Shown here one piece after another: positions 1 to 8,180 of a stretch of DNA of 64,000 bases (position 1 is the stretch's first letter; each line of letters begins with the position of its first letter). The stretch comes from SCRD01 sp046705285. Lineage in GTDB: Bacteria; Acidobacteriota; Terriglobia; UBA7540. A program made the translations under genes and the position numbers. Location of the stretch: positions 34,131-98,130 of the forward strand of contig JBJKQK010000073.1 of the NCBI GenBank assembly GCA_046705285.1. Direction: 5' to 3'. The notes beneath the pieces were generated by a model. The model worked only from the letters and a program-made list of their open reading frames with translations, had not been told where the DNA came from and did no database searches.

Positions 1-2
1 CG

Positions 3-194
3 CAGTCGCTTAACCACCTGCTTGACCGGGCTGCCAATGTTCTGGATTGCGCCAGCTATTTCAAGCCAAAGGGAAGGCACGCGCAACTTCTAAAGTTGCG
101 CCGACTGCTGCTCGACCTTGGCCTGAGCAACCACGACGTTCGCGTACTGGGAGGTGTTCTGGCGCAGATCGAGTGGAAAATGAAGCTTCAGTAG
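3..194 (+). CDS. C-terminal end of a TrmH/TrmJ-family RNA 2'-O-methyltransferase (partial)
   Basis: An open frame enters from the left edge and ends at TAG 192-194, giving 63 residues. The pattern LLKLRRLLL, then DVRVLGGVLAQIEW, resembles the C-terminal tail of TrmJ-type SPOUT methyltransferases (tail of the form LRRLF...E/D-V..L-RGIL..I). These enzymes 2'-O-methylate the tRNA anticodon loop. The SAM-binding knot would lie outside the window, so only the tail supports the call. It converges on the radical SAM gene, whose stop is 40 bases away. The family assignment is moderately sure. The exact substrate cannot be read from this fragment. Confidence 0.5.
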   Translation, partial: QSLNHLLDRAANVLDCASYFKPKGRHAQLLKLRRLLLDLGLSNHDVRVLGGVLAQIEWKMKLQ

Positions 195-233
195 GCAGAG
201 GGACAAAAGGGCAGACCCCAGCATGCCGGCAGC

Positions 234-1265
234 CTAGTTTTCCCGGATGGTTGGCTGTAGTTCGATGACGGGAGCCAGCGGCTGCTCAAAAGCGGGCTCC
301 GTCTGAGGATCGCGCCAGTTGTCCAACAGGGCAACGTGTTGGACGCACTGAATGGTGCAGAGCGGCGCGCAGGATTTAAGCGTGTAATATTCGTGATCGA
401 GGTGCTGCACCGTGTACTTCTCCAATGGGATGGCCGGATAGCCGCGTTGCTGCGAGCAGTAATGGACCAAGCCATCCTCGCAGACATAGAGGTAGCGACT
501 GCCGGCCCGGCATCGCCAATCGCGGGGAATCCCTTGGGCTATGTACTTCTGATATCGGTTAAATCTTGAATACGAACGCTTGCCCCAGCTCATGATGGTA
601 GCGAAAATCGCCTGTTGTTTCGCATTGAGCGGGCGGAGTTGTCCCTCATGGTCGTGCAGGACACCGACGGTGGAAGTGAAACCAAGTTCAAGAGCTCGCC
701 GTGCAACATTGAGCGCGTCTTCAGGGTCACGCACGGCACTGCCCAGAACGGAATTGATATTGACCTGAAAAATGGCATGCTTTGCCAGAAGCTGCAACTT
801 TTGGTCCAGCACCTTCAGGCTCTTCTTTGATACATCGTCCGGCTTGACGTTATCGATGCTGATTTGAAGATGCTCAAGCCCGGAGTTGTTTAGCGATTCG
901 ATGCGGGCGCGCGTGAGGAGATATCCGTTCGTGATCATGCCTGCGATCATTCCGCGACGCCGAATATGCCGAATGATTTCCTCAAGCTGCGGATGGAGGA
1001 GAGGTTCACCCCCACTGATGGTGATGATGCTTGTTCCCAGCTCAGCCAGCCGGTCGAGACGGCGAAACACTGTTTCAAGAGGCAGCGGCTTGGAGAAGTT
1101 GTCATACTCGTTGCAATAAGAACACGAGAGGTTGCAACGGCGGATGGGAATAATGTGCGCAAGAACAGGATGGTGTGTAGAAATCAAGGCCCCGGAGATC
1201 ATGCGCAGTTCACGCAATCGCGTACGAATAAACCGTGCTTTCCGCCTCAGTACTATTCTGTTCAT
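234..1265 (-). CDS. Radical SAM protein with C-terminal SPASM-like cysteines
   Basis: The 343-residue protein has the radical SAM cluster motif CNLSCSYC (C44, C48, C51: CX3CX2C), which binds the [4Fe-4S] cluster used to cleave S-adenosylmethionine. The SGGEPLLHP segment follows, as usual for this fold. The C-terminal third has more cysteines (WRCRAG, YVCEDGLVHYC, CAPLCTIQC), suggesting a SPASM/twitch-type auxiliary cluster. Such proteins often modify peptides or sugars, but no precursor peptide is visible nearby, so the substrate is unknown. It is the last minus-strand gene of the envelope region, yet has its own likely promoter at 1385-1413. Start ATG 1265 is the first in-frame Met and precedes a basic N-terminus. 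Confidence 0.85.
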   Translation of the reverse strand: MNRIVLRRKARFIRTRLRELRMISGALISTHHPVLAHIIPIRRCNLSCSYCNEYDNFSKPLPLETVFRRLDRLAELGTSIITISGGEPLLHPQLEEIIRHIRRRGMIAGMITNGYLLTRARIESLNNSGLEHLQISIDNVKPDDVSKKSLKVLDQKLQLLAKHAIFQVNINSVLGSAVRDPEDALNVARRALELGFTSTVGVLHDHEGQLRPLNAKQQAIFATIMSWGKRSYSRFNRYQKYIAQGIPRDWRCRAGSRYLYVCEDGLVHYCSQQRGYPAIPLEKYTVQHLDHEYYTLKSCAPLCTIQCVQHVALLDNWRDPQTEPAFEQPLAPVIELQPTIREN

Positions 1266-1384
1266 GACAGTTGAATGTCAGCACACTTGCAAACAATACG
1301 CCGCCCGGCCCCCGAACCCCCAGCTTATGCCAAATAAGCCTTATGGGAACTCCGGCCACCAAACAACCCATTATCCCCTTTTGT

Positions 1385-1413
1385 ACTATATATATACGAT
1401 AGGAGAGTGCCAA
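1385..1413 (-). promoter_or_regulatory. Sigma-70-like promoter for the radical SAM gene
   Basis: On the minus strand, a -35 box TTGGCA (1413-1408) is separated by exactly 17 bases from a -10 box TATAGT (1390-1385), inside an AT-rich run in an otherwise GC-rich region. The predicted start is near 1378, leaving about 110 untranslated bases before ATG 1265. Inferred from sequence only. Confidence 0.5.
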
Positions 1414-1531
1414 TCTGCAACGAATTCACCCTAAAATGTTGAAAACGCCAGTCGAAACGTCATTTTTGGCTTTGAATTGGCCGGGTCGGTTGTCCCGGCA
1501 CGCGAGACATTGTCGAACTCGAAGCCAAATC

Positions 1532-2245
1532 CTATGGCATCCTGACGCGTTTCGCGCCCTTGGCGGCAGGGATCGCGAAAGTGGATGATGGTAGTCTGCG
1601 ATTGACCACGACGGAAGTGTACCGAGCTATCGAATAATCCCCGCCCGCCTCAAAGAACTTCTGTTGGATGGGTAGCCAGGATTCTTCGCTGATCCAGAGC
1701 TGAATTTTCGAAAGCTGGGCGGCAAGACTCGCTTTGCGTGGAGTCAGTTCCAGTACTGCGGTTGTGTCGCCACCCAGTTGCTCCTCCCTCAAGTACTTCA
1801 CGTCATAGACCTTCTGCATCTCCCTGGAGTCGGTTCCGAATCCAAGCAAAAAGAGTTGCTGAATGAGGGAAGAATGCTTTCTCAGATCGTACTCCTGAAT
1901 CTGGTTGATCCTCGGCTCGTAGATTTCAGCTTTATCATCCTTGAACAGGATGATTTTCGGAGCCGGCTTTTCAAAATTGATCAGGACGTCAGGAGACTTG
2001 GAATTTCGGAAGTACATTTTCCCGGAATCCGTCGAAAAGTTATTCACCAGGACGGTCACTTTGGTGTATGCAAGATCTGCCGACAGCGTTCTTAGCTGCT
2101 TCGATCTCTCATTCATGTGAAAAAGAACCTGAGAGAGATCCATGGATTTCTTTGAGCCCCTTGCGAACCCAGGTGCAGCCGTCCCCAATAGAAGAACGGC
2201 CACAAATAGATCAACTCCTATCGACCTTAAGCAGTGTCTCATCAT
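1532..2245 (-). CDS. LolA-like periplasmic outer-membrane lipoprotein-sorting protein
   Basis: The 237-residue protein has a signal peptide (about residues 1-28, ending GFA) followed by one domain with LolA/LolB-fold features: an opening helix (NERSKQLRTLSADLAYTK), repeated beta-strand segments (GKMYFRNSKSPDVLINF, KAEIYEPRINQIQEY), and a late LELTPRKAS...IQLWISEESWLP stretch typical of outer-membrane lipoprotein-sorting proteins. LolA carries lipoproteins across the periplasm in a hydrophobic cavity. This divergent member may carry a lipid or lipoprotein, but its cargo is unknown. It is the last gene of a minus-strand run with a one-span protein, an ABC ATPase, a permease and a LolB-like lipoprotein, so they probably form one envelope-transport module. 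Confidence 0.75.
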   Translation of the reverse strand: MMRHCLRSIGVDLFVAVLLLGTAAPGFARGSKKSMDLSQVLFHMNERSKQLRTLSADLAYTKVTVLVNNFSTDSGKMYFRNSKSPDVLINFEKPAPKIILFKDDKAEIYEPRINQIQEYDLRKHSSLIQQLFLLGFGTDSREMQKVYDVKYLREEQLGGDTTAVLELTPRKASLAAQLSKIQLWISEESWLPIQQKFFEAGGDYSIARYTSVVVNRRLPSSTFAIPAAKGAKRVRMP

Positions 2246-2297
2246 GCAAATCTGTCTCTGGGATTACGATTCCTCTCCGCAGGCAAGGGATACTTTG

Positions 2298-2759
2298 TCA
2301 GCGTTTGACCTCCACCGTGTAGCCGAGGACCACGTCCTCTTTCCCCAGAATCGGTCTGACGGAATCTATGACGAAAGGCGGCTTGACCCGTTGAAGGAGC
2401 AGTTGGTGAAGAGCTTTTTGAGGTGGGGTCCCAACCAGTGAATCCACGAGCCGCGCATCAACCTGGTACACCCACATGCTATTCGTATGACTGACTTCGA
2501 CAATACCCTGAACGTGCCGCAGGTCACTCAACTGGAGCCGAGGACGGTCATGGAACCAACTGGCCGGGGTGAGGAAGATGAAAGCCAGAATCAATAGAAC
2601 GATAATGTCGTACTGCCAGCTTCCCCGTTCATAGGACCAGAAGATCGCCCGCCTTAAGACAAGCTTGATCATGTTCCAAGGCCCGGAACCTCGTTGGCCA
2701 GCTTGCCGGTCCCTGGGGCGAGGAATGGTTGGTCCGCGAAAATCGCTGCTTGACGCCAT
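2298..2759 (-). CDS. Single-span membrane protein of the ABC/Lol-like module, function unknown
   Basis: The protein has 153 residues. A basic N-terminal segment is followed by FWSYERGSWQYD and one strongly hydrophobic helix (about residues 50-66, IIVLLILAFIFLTP). The rest is probably a periplasmic domain of about 85 residues ending in GYTVEVKR. I do not recognise a named domain. An internal Met at about residue 30 (start 2672), just before LVLRRAIFW, is an equally plausible start, because the preceding 29 residues are low-complexity and the start at 2759 lacks a clear ribosome-binding site. It lies between the LolA-like gene and the ATPase gene on the same strand, with short gaps. Confidence 0.65.
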   Translation of the reverse strand: MASSSDFRGPTIPRPRDRQAGQRGSGPWNMIKLVLRRAIFWSYERGSWQYDIIVLLILAFIFLTPASWFHDRPRLQLSDLRHVQGIVEVSHTNSMWVYQVDARLVDSLVGTPPQKALHQLLLQRVKPPFVIDSVRPILGKEDVVLGYTVEVKR

Positions 2760-2802
2760 ACAAATGCAAAGCGAGATAGATTAACGGCAAAGGCGACACG
2801 AA

Positions 2803-3537
2803 TCAATCAGGAATAATCCGCCCGTCTCGCATTCGAATAATCCGATCGGCGACGGAAGCCGCTTCGGGATTGTGGGTGATCATCAGGATTGTTTGACGGA
2901 AGTCCCTGTTCAGTACTCGCATCATGTTCAGCACAACCTGGGAATTTTCTGTGTCCAGGTTGCCGGTTGGCTCGTCAGCCAGCAGAAGCTTCGGCTCACA
3001 GATTACTGCCCGCGCAATGGCCACGCGCTGCTGCTCACCTCCGGAAAGCGCATAAGGTTTGCGATCCAGTTTGTCCTGGATGCCCAGCATTTGTGCCACC
3101 GCCTCAAATCGGTGAGGATTAAATCCGTCGCCTTGAATGTGCTGAGCGATGGCGATGTTGTGCCTCGCTGTCAGTGTCGGCAAGAGATTATATCTCTGAA
3201 ACACAAAACCGATTTTGTGGCGGCGGAACTTCGTCCGCTCTGCATCATTCATGTGTGTGAAATCGTTCCCGTCCACAAGCACGAGCCCACTGGTAGGCCT
3301 GGTCAACCCTCCAAGAACATGCAGCAGTGTTGATTTGCCACAGCCGGAGGGTCCCACAACTGCGACAAATTCTGCTTCCTGGACCACGAAGTCTACACCG
3401 CGCAAGGCCGGAACATCCACCTTTCCGACTCGATAGGTCTTTTTCAGGTTTTCAGTTGAGATAATGGGTTGCATACAGCCAATTCGGTCCACTCGTCTTG
3501 TTTCTTCGCCAATTGTTGCCGGAAAGGTTGAGCCCAT
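2803..3537 (-). CDS. ABC transporter ATP-binding protein, MacB/LolD type
   Basis: This nucleotide-binding subunit powers the adjacent FtsX-type permease. It contains Walker A GPSGCGKST, Q-loop region VFQRYNLLP, signature LSGGEQQRVAIARA, Walker B LLLADEPTGNLD and the switch His in MITHN, so all catalytic elements are intact. The subgroup matches LolD/MacB/FtsE ATPases, which drive mechanotransmission instead of classic substrate import. It begins 18 bases after the permease stop, indicating translational linkage. A second start at ATG 3474 (MQPIISTENL) fits the family N-terminus better, whereas ATG 3537 has a weak GGA ribosome-binding site. The first 21 residues are therefore uncertain. Confidence 0.9.
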   Translation of the reverse strand: MGSTFPATIGEETRRVDRIGCMQPIISTENLKKTYRVGKVDVPALRGVDFVVQEAEFVAVVGPSGCGKSTLLHVLGGLTRPTSGLVLVDGNDFTHMNDAERTKFRRHKIGFVFQRYNLLPTLTARHNIAIAQHIQGDGFNPHRFEAVAQMLGIQDKLDRKPYALSGGEQQRVAIARAVICEPKLLLADEPTGNLDTENSQVVLNMMRVLNRDFRQTILMITHNPEAASVADRIIRMRDGRIIPD

Positions 3538-3555
3538 AAGATTCCAGAATTCCCC

Positions 3556-4683
3556 TTATTCGTATGCCAGTGAATCCACCGGATCAAGTCGCGCTGCGCG
3601 TATTGCCGGGTAGAAGGCGCCAAGTAACGAGCCTCCAATGGCCAGCAGCCCTGCCCAGAGCGCCCAATGCAATGTTAACTGGACGGTTAAGGTCGGAAAC
3701 GTGGCCACGATCACCTTCTTTGCCAGCCAAGTCCCGCCGTACCCCACAAGGATGCCTAAGACGCTGAGCAGACCTGCTTCTCGCAGTATCACTCCTATGA
3801 TATACCTTTTGCCAGCGCCCAATGACTTTAAAATCCCTATTTCCCGCGTTCTCTCGGTGATTGTTGTGTACATTGAAAGGAAAATAACCAGGAAACCGAT
3901 CCCTACCGCGACGGCAATCATGGCGGTTATAAAAGCATTTAACGCCGGAAGGTCGTTGGAGGTCATCAGTGACATGTACTCCTTGATCGAAAGGATCTGG
4001 TGCTTGGGGAGTAGTTCCCGGATACTGTTCATCACGGCCGGCGTGTAGCCGGGATCTGTACACTTCACATAGAAAATCGAAGCCTTGTCGCGTGCTCCGG
4101 TTAACTCCTGGGCGGTGGCTAGCGGGATGAAGAGCCGCGCTCCCTTCCCGTGTTCAACAATCCCAGCCACGTGAAAGTTATGGTTCAGCAGAGTCAGCGT
4201 CTGGCCCACTTTGACATCATTCGCCCGCGCGTACCAATCATCCACGAGAATGTCATACGGGTTGGCAAAGCTTCCGCCCTTAAGATAGTCAAATCCCCCG
4301 CTAACTCGATTAAAGCTCGGCAGATCAATTCCATAGATGAGGTTGATTCCCCCATGGGTGTTGAAGAGGAATAAGACGGGGGCTACAGCCATAACGTGCG
4401 GAATTTGCGCGAGCCGGTCGCCGATCTGAACAGGCATAGGAGCTTCAGTCAGGCCAAAAAAGAAGGATGCTCCCGGTGGCTGAACCATGATGTCCGCGCC
4501 TACTCCCTCGACGCGCTGAGCGGTCTCATGCAACATGCCGTGCGTCATTCCCACTACGAGCATGACCATCCCCACCTCAATAGCTACCGCCAGCACGCTC
4601 ACCAACGTTCGTATCGGCCGGTGGAGGATATTCTCGATGATCATCCTGTAGACCACAAGGCTTCTCCAGCTATTGCCCTCCAC
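3556..4683 (-). CDS. ABC transporter permease, FtsX/MacB family
   Basis: The 375-residue protein has the FtsX/MacB layout: a first transmembrane helix (about residues 25-47), a periplasmic domain of about 200 residues, then three closing helices (from about residues 260, 310 and 345), ending in the family's DPVDSLAYE tail. ITERTREIGILKSLGA is the typical cytoplasmic coupling segment contacting the ATPase. Permeases of this class extract lipoproteins (LolCE), export macrolides (MacB) or regulate hydrolases (FtsX). The neighbouring LolB- and LolA-like genes favour a lipid or lipoprotein cargo. Its start overlaps the upstream lipoprotein gene by 14 bases. ATG 4644 is an alternative start. Confidence 0.9.
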   Translation of the reverse strand: MEGNSWRSLVVYRMIIENILHRPIRTLVSVLAVAIEVGMVMLVVGMTHGMLHETAQRVEGVGADIMVQPPGASFFFGLTEAPMPVQIGDRLAQIPHVMAVAPVLFLFNTHGGINLIYGIDLPSFNRVSGGFDYLKGGSFANPYDILVDDWYARANDVKVGQTLTLLNHNFHVAGIVEHGKGARLFIPLATAQELTGARDKASIFYVKCTDPGYTPAVMNSIRELLPKHQILSIKEYMSLMTSNDLPALNAFITAMIAVAVGIGFLVIFLSMYTTITERTREIGILKSLGAGKRYIIGVILREAGLLSVLGILVGYGGTWLAKKVIVATFPTLTVQLTLHWALWAGLLAIGGSLLGAFYPAIRAARLDPVDSLAYE

Positions 4684-5566
4684 CCAACTCGACCAAAGTC
4701 GCGTTCGGTGGTTTCTTTAATATGAATTTCTCCGGAGGGATCGGTTGATTGAACGTCGCCTTCTCAATCTTGATCGAGAGCTTGTAATCTTCCGCAGGCC
4801 GGTTCAGCGTGATTTCAGTAGGATACCTCACCCCCTGGAAGTCGCGGTAATCGGAATAGAGTACGTCTTCGAGAAGAGATCCATGCGGTCCGTAAAGCTG
4901 AAGGCGTGAGATGCGCAGATCGGACCGATCGAACCATACTTTTCGCATCAGGCTCAATTCTCCAGTGCTGGAAGACTCCACTATGTTTACGACGTAGTAC
5001 AGTGCGGTTGAGGTTTCCACCTCTTCGTTAAAATATCTCTCCGTCGATTTGTCAATCGGTGGGATCAGCAGTGCGTCCAGGATGTGCTGAGGCCGGAGAT
5101 TCTCCAGCGGCTTTTTCGAGGGCCCATGGTAAGTGTCGCTGCCCACGATGAACTTGTTTTTAGGAGGAATAAAGACGCGGAACTCCTTGCCGTCGGAAAC
5201 CATGTCAAAGATTTCTGTCTTCACGACTGGCGCTTGTCCAATGATGCGAATCATTGCGGGTTTTTTCAGCAGGATAAAGCCGCCGACGTTCTGGTATTCC
5301 TTGATAACTCCTGTATAAACCGAGCCCGTCGTTGGCTTGAACTTGACCGTCGCCACCAACGTCTGGATGTCCTGGCTCCATGCATCAACCTCTTTGACAA
5401 GCTCAGTAAGGGTGGCTTGTTTTGGGGGTCCCGCCATATGAGGCAGAGAAACATGGATGGTTCGTCTGACGGCGCAACCCGATCCCCCGACTACCATGGC
5501 GAGGAGGGTCAGAACAACACTGTAACGTCGGGCTGATTGCAGGAACTTGCGGCTCAAATCGCACAA
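4670..5566 (-). CDS. Outer-membrane lipoprotein, DUF4292/LolB-like
   Basis: The 298-residue protein has a signal peptide with a lipobox ending in Cys31 (VVGGSGC), so it is probably a lipoprotein. The mature part starts with a helix (LTELVKEVDAWSQDIQTLVATVKFK) followed by repeated beta strands (GGFILLKKPAMIRIIGQAPV, FDMVSDGKEFRVFIPP, NKFIVGS), resembling the DUF4292/LolB group. Members of this fold bind acyl chains of lipoproteins or lipids. It is first in a tightly spaced run with an FtsX-type permease, an ATPase, a membrane protein and a LolA-like protein. The assignment rests on fold-like pattern and context, not on a catalytic motif. Confidence 0.75.
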   Translation of the reverse strand: MCDLSRKFLQSARRYSVVLTLLAMVVGGSGCAVRRTIHVSLPHMAGPPKQATLTELVKEVDAWSQDIQTLVATVKFKPTTGSVYTGVIKEYQNVGGFILLKKPAMIRIIGQAPVVKTEIFDMVSDGKEFRVFIPPKNKFIVGSDTYHGPSKKPLENLRPQHILDALLIPPIDKSTERYFNEEVETSTALYYVVNIVESSSTGELSLMRKVWFDRSDLRISRLQLYGPHGSLLEDVLYSDYRDFQGVRYPTEITLNRPAEDYKLSIKIEKATFNQPIPPEKFILKKPPNATLVELGGGQ

Positions 5567-5751
5567 CCTCTCATGCTACCATAGGCATTATTGCACGTCA
5601 ATCCCAGTCTTTTGTTATGGATGCGAGAAGGCGACCTGGAGTTACGGATCCTTCAGCCAAAATCCGAATCCTTCCGCCCGTTACGTCTCCGCTGAAGCTA
5701 TATGCTGATGAAAAATTGGCAGACCGAAGCTTTGAAAGCTGTTGAATCAAA

Positions 5752-6855
5752 TCAACAACCGCCCAAGGCGGTCTTGTAGGCCTCAATGTACATTCTGGCT
5801 ACGTTCTTCCACCCAAACTTTGCAGCCCGCTGTCTCCCGCGAGAGCGCAATTCGGACATCAAGGCGGAGCTGCCCAGGGCCTCCAGAATCCTTTCAGCCA
5901 GAGCTCTTTCATCCGACGGATCATCGTAATAGAGCGCGGCATCTGCCGCGACCTCCTCACTGGCTGGTATTCGGGACGCGACAATGGGCAGTCCGAAACT
6001 CATCGCTTCCACGAGCGGAATTCCAAACCCTTCGTAACGCGAAGGGTATACAAAGAGGCTGGCTAGCATGTAAAGCAAAGCCAGTTCCTCATCGCTAACA
6101 TAACCGGCCAGAATGTAACGGTCGGGTATCGCCTGGCGTTTGATCAAAGTCTCGATCTCAGAAAAACCGAAGCCCGGCCTGCCCACCATCACCAACTGCA
6201 GATCGGAGCTTTTTGCAATATGTGCAAACGCCTCAACCAGGGTGGTCACATTCTTGCGCCGTTCCAGCGTTCCGACAAAAAGCACGAAGGGTCTTTGAAG
6301 CCCCAGCCTCTTTCGCAATTGTCCGGACAATTCCTCCTGGGTCCGAGCAGAAGGCCTCGGAAGGAGCGGGTCCGCATTCCAGGCAGTTCGGACCATCTTC
6401 TCCTTCAGGCTGAAACGCTCGATGACCTCGTTACGGATGGCGTCAGAAGGGCAAAGGACAAGATCTGCAAATTTCACGGCTTGGGGCACGACAGCGCGAA
6501 TGTATCGTACGTAAAAGGGCGAAAAGGCTTCGGGAAGTTTCCAAGCAGTCAGATCATGGATCGTCACCACGTACTTGGCCTTCGATTTCCGCGAGTGGGG
6601 AACAAGGTGGTTGGTAAAATGGATGAGATCAGCTTCAAGCTTTCTTGCCTGGTTTTGAAATCCGGTTTCCAGCCAGGCTGCGTAAACTGTCCGCCGGGCA
6701 ACCAGCGGACGGACCTTGCGTATGAATCTCCGTTCGGGCTGCGGCAGGAGCTCGACCGCCGGATGCCTCCTAAGCTCGTTTGCAAGATTCTGGGTGTACC
6801 GCCCAACGCCTGTTCCCTTCTCAACCGAGAACCCATCCTCAAGCAGAATTCTCAT
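5752..6855 (-). CDS. Glycosyltransferase family 4 (GT-B fold)
   Basis: The 367-residue enzyme transfers a sugar from a nucleotide donor, probably onto a lipid-linked repeat unit of the exopolysaccharide. Seen in sequence: an N-terminal GxGVGRYTQNL acceptor-side motif, FVGTLERRKNVTTLVEAF at the interdomain region, and the donor-binding region PSRYEGFGIPLVEAMSFGLPIVAS with the EX7E pattern typical of GT4. It is the most promoter-distal glycosyltransferase of the locus. A short coding-like frame (6839-7132) overlaps its first 17 bases. The sugar transferred cannot be deduced. The start ATG gives RILLEDGFSVEKGTGVGRY, a normal family N-terminus. Confidence 0.9.
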   Translation of the reverse strand: MRILLEDGFSVEKGTGVGRYTQNLANELRRHPAVELLPQPERRFIRKVRPLVARRTVYAAWLETGFQNQARKLEADLIHFTNHLVPHSRKSKAKYVVTIHDLTAWKLPEAFSPFYVRYIRAVVPQAVKFADLVLCPSDAIRNEVIERFSLKEKMVRTAWNADPLLPRPSARTQEELSGQLRKRLGLQRPFVLFVGTLERRKNVTTLVEAFAHIAKSSDLQLVMVGRPGFGFSEIETLIKRQAIPDRYILAGYVSDEELALLYMLASLFVYPSRYEGFGIPLVEAMSFGLPIVASRIPASEEVAADAALYYDDPSDERALAERILEALGSSALMSELRSRGRQRAAKFGWKNVARMYIEAYKTALGGC

Positions 6856-7132
6856 TTTCTTGGTTCTGTCCTACCTGCAGGCGTAACCAGCAGACTTTAG
6901 TCTCCCATAAATTGCCGAACTCATCCAACTTCCCGGAACGCCTGGATAACCATAGGGGACCATGAACCGGCTCATGCTGAAGAATCGTTACACCTTCAAT
7001 CAAACGTGGAGCATTGTTGACTGAGGGTGATTCGATTGTGCCCTCCCACGGCGACCATTTCTGTAAGGGACGGTATGTGTACTTCGAAAGGTCAGGTCGA
7101 ATACAGAAATCGGTATGGAGTTCTTTCTGCTT
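6839..7132 (-). pseudogene. Unannotated coding-like frame, possibly a frameshifted or decayed gene
   Basis: The 345-base gap between two glycosyltransferase genes holds a minus-strand frame open for 97 codons, from after TGA (7135-7133) to TGA 6841-6839, with no ATG. The translation has protein-like composition (for example YRPLQKWSPWEGTIESPS, then LWLSRRSGKLDEFG and LWETKVCWLRL). Just upstream, 7200-7100 is open in another frame (YVEMMLQMAGSRIRVLKAER). Together they look like a small gene of about 130 codons split by a frameshift. The stop overlaps the next glycosyltransferase start, as in an operon. I do not recognise the family, and a chance open frame cannot be excluded. Confidence 0.3.
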
Positions 7133-7200
7133 TCAAGACCCGAATTCGAGAGCCAGCCATTTGCAGCATCATTTCCACGTAAAGAAAGCGCTCATGTAGC

Positions 7201-8178
7201 CTATCCGACAAAAACGGACCCGGCCCAGCGCAACAAGAGATCATTCCAACGCGTTTGAAAGGCGGCCATCGAGAATTCCCGTGCTATCGTTTCACGAGCG
7301 CAGCTCCCCAGGCGCCGGGCAAGCTCAATATTTGCCAACAGTTGATTCGCGCGCTCGACCGCTTCGGCAACGTTTTCGACCAGGAAGCCGTTTTCCCCGT
7401 TCCGGATCGGCGTCGAAGGATGTTTCAGGGCGATCACCGGCATTCCAGATGCCATTGCTTCCAAGACGGCCAGATTATAACCATCCTCAGGTTCACGCGT
7501 AAGGTTCAGATATGCACGGTAACGACGGTAAAGCGATCGGAGTTCGTCCCAGTCTTTGGACGGACGGCAGCCTGGAATTTCCGGATTATCGCCCACAATC
7601 CTGAGGGGAACTTGGGCATTGATCTCGAGCAGATGGCCGAATGCAAAGTGTTCCCGGTGGAGCATGTTGCCGACGGTGAGAAGTGACGCTTCCGTACCTT
7701 CGTAAGGCCCCATTTCATCCAGAGGTATGCCTTGCTTAATTGTTGTCCCATCCAAACCCCAGTCCGACCGCGCGTAAGGCGAGATGAATACCAGCCGCAC
7801 CATTCCGAGTCGCACCAATGATCCAAGCGCGACGTTCGAGTATAAGGATTTCACGGCTCCTCGCAGGCGGCTTCGGCTGAATCCGCCTCTGCCTCTTCTC
7901 CCATGGATGACCTGGATATAGGGCTTGCGGTGTCGAAGGCAATACGGGAGAAAGCGGGCCACGTCACGCCGGATATCATGTCCAACCACTGCATCGAATT
8001 TTGCAAAATCCCGCCGTGCCGCCGGCCACTCGATGCGTTCGAAATTGGCGGGCAGTGGGCGATTGTGCTGGACCCACTCGTTGAGAACCGACCAATGGTG
8101 TCCTATCTTTGACAGATTATAGAGATAGCCCGTGTGCCGGTTGACGGTCATGATATGAAGATTTGGAATCTTTGCCAT
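7201..8178 (-). CDS. Glycosyltransferase, GT4-like (exopolysaccharide locus)
   Basis: The protein has 325 residues from the preferred start. The C-terminal half has the GT-B donor domain: SLLTVGNML, LRIVGDNPEIPG, a YLNLTREPEDGYNLAVLEAMASGMPVIAL segment in which E...E matches the EX7E family motif, then NGENGFLVEN. The N-terminal half contains VVGHDIRRDVARFLP and HGRRGRGGFSRSRL. I chose ATG 8178 because it follows the previous stop by two bases and has an AGG ribosome-binding site. ATG 8214 would overlap the previous gene by 34 bases. Acceptor and donor sugars are unknown. It is likely co-transcribed with 8181-9356. Confidence 0.8.
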   Translation of the reverse strand: MAKIPNLHIMTVNRHTGYLYNLSKIGHHWSVLNEWVQHNRPLPANFERIEWPAARRDFAKFDAVVGHDIRRDVARFLPYCLRHRKPYIQVIHGRRGRGGFSRSRLRGAVKSLYSNVALGSLVRLGMVRLVFISPYARSDWGLDGTTIKQGIPLDEMGPYEGTEASLLTVGNMLHREHFAFGHLLEINAQVPLRIVGDNPEIPGCRPSKDWDELRSLYRRYRAYLNLTREPEDGYNLAVLEAMASGMPVIALKHPSTPIRNGENGFLVENVAEAVERANQLLANIELARRLGSCARETIAREFSMAAFQTRWNDLLLRWAGSVFVG

Positions 8179-8180
8179 GC

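Noticed and set aside
5598..5786. 62-codon minus-strand ORF between the lipoprotein and glycosyltransferase genes
   Set aside because: Starts inside the glycosyltransferase in another frame; no ribosome-binding site or motif.
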